Origin: Methanoregula sp.
GTDB taxonomy: Archaea > Halobacteriota > Methanomicrobia > Methanomicrobiales > Methanospirillaceae
DNA: 64,000 bases
Reading direction: 5' to 3'
Assembly (NCBI GenBank): GCA_026625165.1
Contig: CP112999.1
Coordinates: forward strand, 1,800,729-1,864,728
In this document: positions 63,620 to 64,000 of the stretch, piece after piece
Numbering within the stretch: the first letter of the stretch is position 1
Layout: each line of letters begins with the position of its first letter
Translations under genes and position numbers: made by a program
Notes under the pieces: generated by a model
Seen by the model: the letters and a program-made list of their open reading frames with translations, nothing else
Database searches by the model: none
Told to the model about the DNA's origin: nothing

Positions 63620-64000
<381 letters not shown>

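Overview
The window looks like a chromosomal segment of a methanogenic archaeon, most likely order Methanomicrobiales (Methanoregula-like; the lineage is inferred). The evidence is archaeal: a histone, TATA-type promoters, two-subunit GMP synthase, FEN-1 and an ATP-dependent ligase with archaeal features, NOG1 GTPase, archaetidylinositol-phosphate synthase, diphthamide enzyme Dph2, a presenilin-type protease, the YcaO-TfuA pair that thioamidates methyl-CoM reductase, and MfnA of methanofuran synthesis. The right edge enters an rRNA operon on the minus strand (23S, tRNA-Cys, 5S).

Layout. 1-6.7 kb: chromatin, regulation and replication genes (PRC-barrel, histone, HTH-CBS regulator, NOG1, presenilin homologue, FEN-1), then ycaO-tfuA. 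6.7-12.6 kb: minus-strand biosynthesis (argD-hisC-Fap7-like kinase-lipid synthase; pyrG-guaAB). 12.7-21.6 kb: a TPR protein, thioesterase, DJ-1-like protein, glycosyltransferase, a TPR/winged-helix protein coupled to a BREX-type (DUF2791) ATPase, hisD, and a 409-base gene-free stretch with inverted repeats. 21.7-28.5 kb: a molybdenum/tungsten locus (MOT1-like transporter, molybdenum-storage-like kinase, small proteins, and an ABC importer whose binding protein is a TupA-WtpA fusion). 28.6-36.4 kb: MBL hydrolase, DNA ligase, NreA, a DUF2117 gene preceded by two tiny chained ORFs, a glycosyltransferase and tRNA-Val. 36.5-38.9 kb: an AT-rich accessory patch with a complete 1009-bp IS element flanked by an 8-bp target duplication. 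38.9-47.6 kb: serA, then a tightly overlapping plus-strand run ppsA-mfnA-hpt-dph2-METTL5-like-MFS. 47.7-60 kb: accessory envelope genes (TylF-like methyltransferase, CorA, a cysteine-repeat secreted protein, APC permease, lipoproteins, UbiA prenyltransferase, FilR1-like regulator, SdpI-like protein, a decayed CPBP protease). 60-64 kb: geranylgeranyl-reductase-like flavoprotein, a 5S-rRNA-like relic, a methyltransferase, a RibD-type reductase, then the rRNA genes.

The most interesting unit is the Mo/W locus. A composite element of about 25 bp (CCAAT, GTAAAC, then palindrome TGGTATACCA) sits in the same orientation directly upstream of the TATA box of both the storage-kinase operon and the TupA-WtpA operon. 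A small HTH-like gene lies between the two sites. This points to one oxyanion regulon joining import, storage and dual-specificity capture. Second in interest are the orphan DUF2791 ATPase with its TPR/winged-helix partner, the cysteine-repeat secreted protein, and the IS insertion in which transposase and target gene each use a stop codon supplied by the other. All functions are read from sequence by eye; no database search was run.
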